A model generated the notes under the pieces. That model searched no databases and was not told where the DNA came from. It saw only the letters and a program-made list of their open reading frames with translations. Positions 63,251-64,000 of a stretch of 64,000 nucleotides of DNA are shown piece by piece. Origin of the DNA: Oreochromis niloticus. Lineage: Eukaryota > Chordata > Actinopteri > Cichliformes > Cichlidae. Location: the NCBI RefSeq assembly GCF_001858045.2, contig NC_031967.2, forward strand, positions 21,904,649 through 21,968,648, read 5' to 3'. Within the stretch, counting starts at the first letter, position 1. Every line of letters begins with the position of its first letter. A program made the translations under genes and the position numbers.

Positions 63251-63527
63251 ATGCTTCTATACTGTGGTAGTTCATGTCTCAGACCCAGTCTGATATTATG
63301 TCTGGTATGGTCTAAAAGAAAATGATCACTGAATGTAATGAATACATGTTAAATCTAGCAGTAACCAAAGGTAGTCAGCAGATGGTGTTCAAACTGGTAA
63401 GTCCGAGGTGATGCGGGAACAGCTGAGTTTGCTAACCATAACCGATAAATACTGTACTGGAAATAGTCCAGCTCCAGTTTAAAATGAGCTTAAGTGAACA
63501 CAGTAGAACATGAGAGGGGGGTCCTGA

Positions 63528-63587
63528 TGAAGGGGTTCCTGAGTGGGTCTGACAGGGCTGAAAAAGGTTGGGAACTGCTGTTCTAAT
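63528..63587. mobile_element. Possible hAT-like MITE end
   Basis: AAGGGGTTCCTGAGTGGGTC followed by GAAAAAGGTTGGGAACTGCT resembles one end of a fish hAT-type MITE. The opposite end was not found. Confidence 0.35.
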
Positions 63588-63654
63588 GGGCGATAAATAT
63601 AATAATGAGTTTCAGCTCTGGCTTTGATCAAAGGAAATCCTAATGCTGCAGCGT

Positions 63655-63990
63655 ATAATGAATTCCTAAACTGCTCCAAGCTTTGTGGAAACTTGCCCCT
63701 GAGCACAAAGCCAGATCCATTAAGAAATGGCTTTTTCCTTTTTGGTGTGGAATAAACTTGTCTGGCCTGCAGAGATGCCCTGATCTCAACCCCATTGTAC
63801 ACCTTCGGGTTGAACTGCGAGACAGCGCTTATCACCCACTCGGTGATCTCACTAATGCTCTAATGGCTGATTAGGAGAACATCCCTGGAGCCAGGTTTCG
63901 AAATCCTTTGTGGAAAGCCTTCCCCGAACAGTGGGTAATGTTTCGGAATGAATGAAAGTTTATGTTTGGGTGTCTGCAAACTTTTTTATC
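63655..63990 (+). mobile_element. Tc1-like transposon 3' part
   Basis: Plus-strand pieces include AGATCCATTAAGAAATGGCT, then CPDLNPIVHLRVELR in place of SPDLNPIEHLWDELE, so the last catalytic Glu has become Val. TTTGTGGAAAGCCTTCCC marks the C-terminal end, and GGGTGTCTGCAAACTTTTTT at 63968 resembles the inner terminal repeat. It is a second Tc1-like family, distinct from the copy at 43436-46816. The element runs to or past the window edge. Confidence 0.75.
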
Positions 63991-64000
63991 TCTTTATCCA

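Overview
The window is vertebrate nuclear DNA, almost certainly from a ray-finned (percomorph, possibly cichlid-like) fish. The reasons are spliced genes with GT-AG introns, proteins that match vertebrate orthologues residue for residue, and a dense load of repeat families typical of fish (Tc1-like transposons, L2-type LINEs, hAT-type MITEs, a solo LTR, CA/GT microsatellites). The species call is pattern recognition, not a database result.

Three intact genes fill the left half. gmpr2 (GMP reductase, minus strand, 2178-6888, nine coding exons, 348 aa) lies head to head with nedd8 (ubiquitin-like modifier, plus strand, 7893-9466, four exons, 91-aa precursor). They share a short GC-rich divergent promoter. 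slc7a8 (LAT2 neutral amino-acid exchanger light chain, minus strand, 14892-34873, eleven coding exons, 527 aa) follows. NEDD8 and GMPR2 are also neighbours in human, and SLC7A8 is on the same human chromosome arm, so this looks like conserved synteny. All exon joins were checked by phase and every reading frame stays open. The three genes act in separate processes (purine salvage, neddylation, amino-acid transport), so their proximity is historical rather than operon-like.

From about 35 kb to the right end I find no host gene. This stretch holds transposon debris: a hAT MITE with target-site duplications (39958-40322); a Tc1-like element (43436-~46816) broken by a solo LTR, an L2-type LINE and a MITE; a TIR element (50468-50828); a LINE C-terminal fragment (~62.75-63.25 kb); and a Tc1-like 3' end (63.66-64 kb).

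The most unusual object is a 1.1-kb element at 52738-53813. It carries the first exon of a THAP-domain protein reading rightward and the first two exons of a YqaJ/SWIM-type protein reading leftward, with probable TA target-site duplications. I interpret it as an internally deleted ISL2EU (IS4EU)-type DNA transposon that kept both gene starts. Two loci also carry hammerhead-ribozyme-like cores (61863-61901 minus, 38766-38798 plus), and there is a perfect 30-bp palindrome at 24323-24352.
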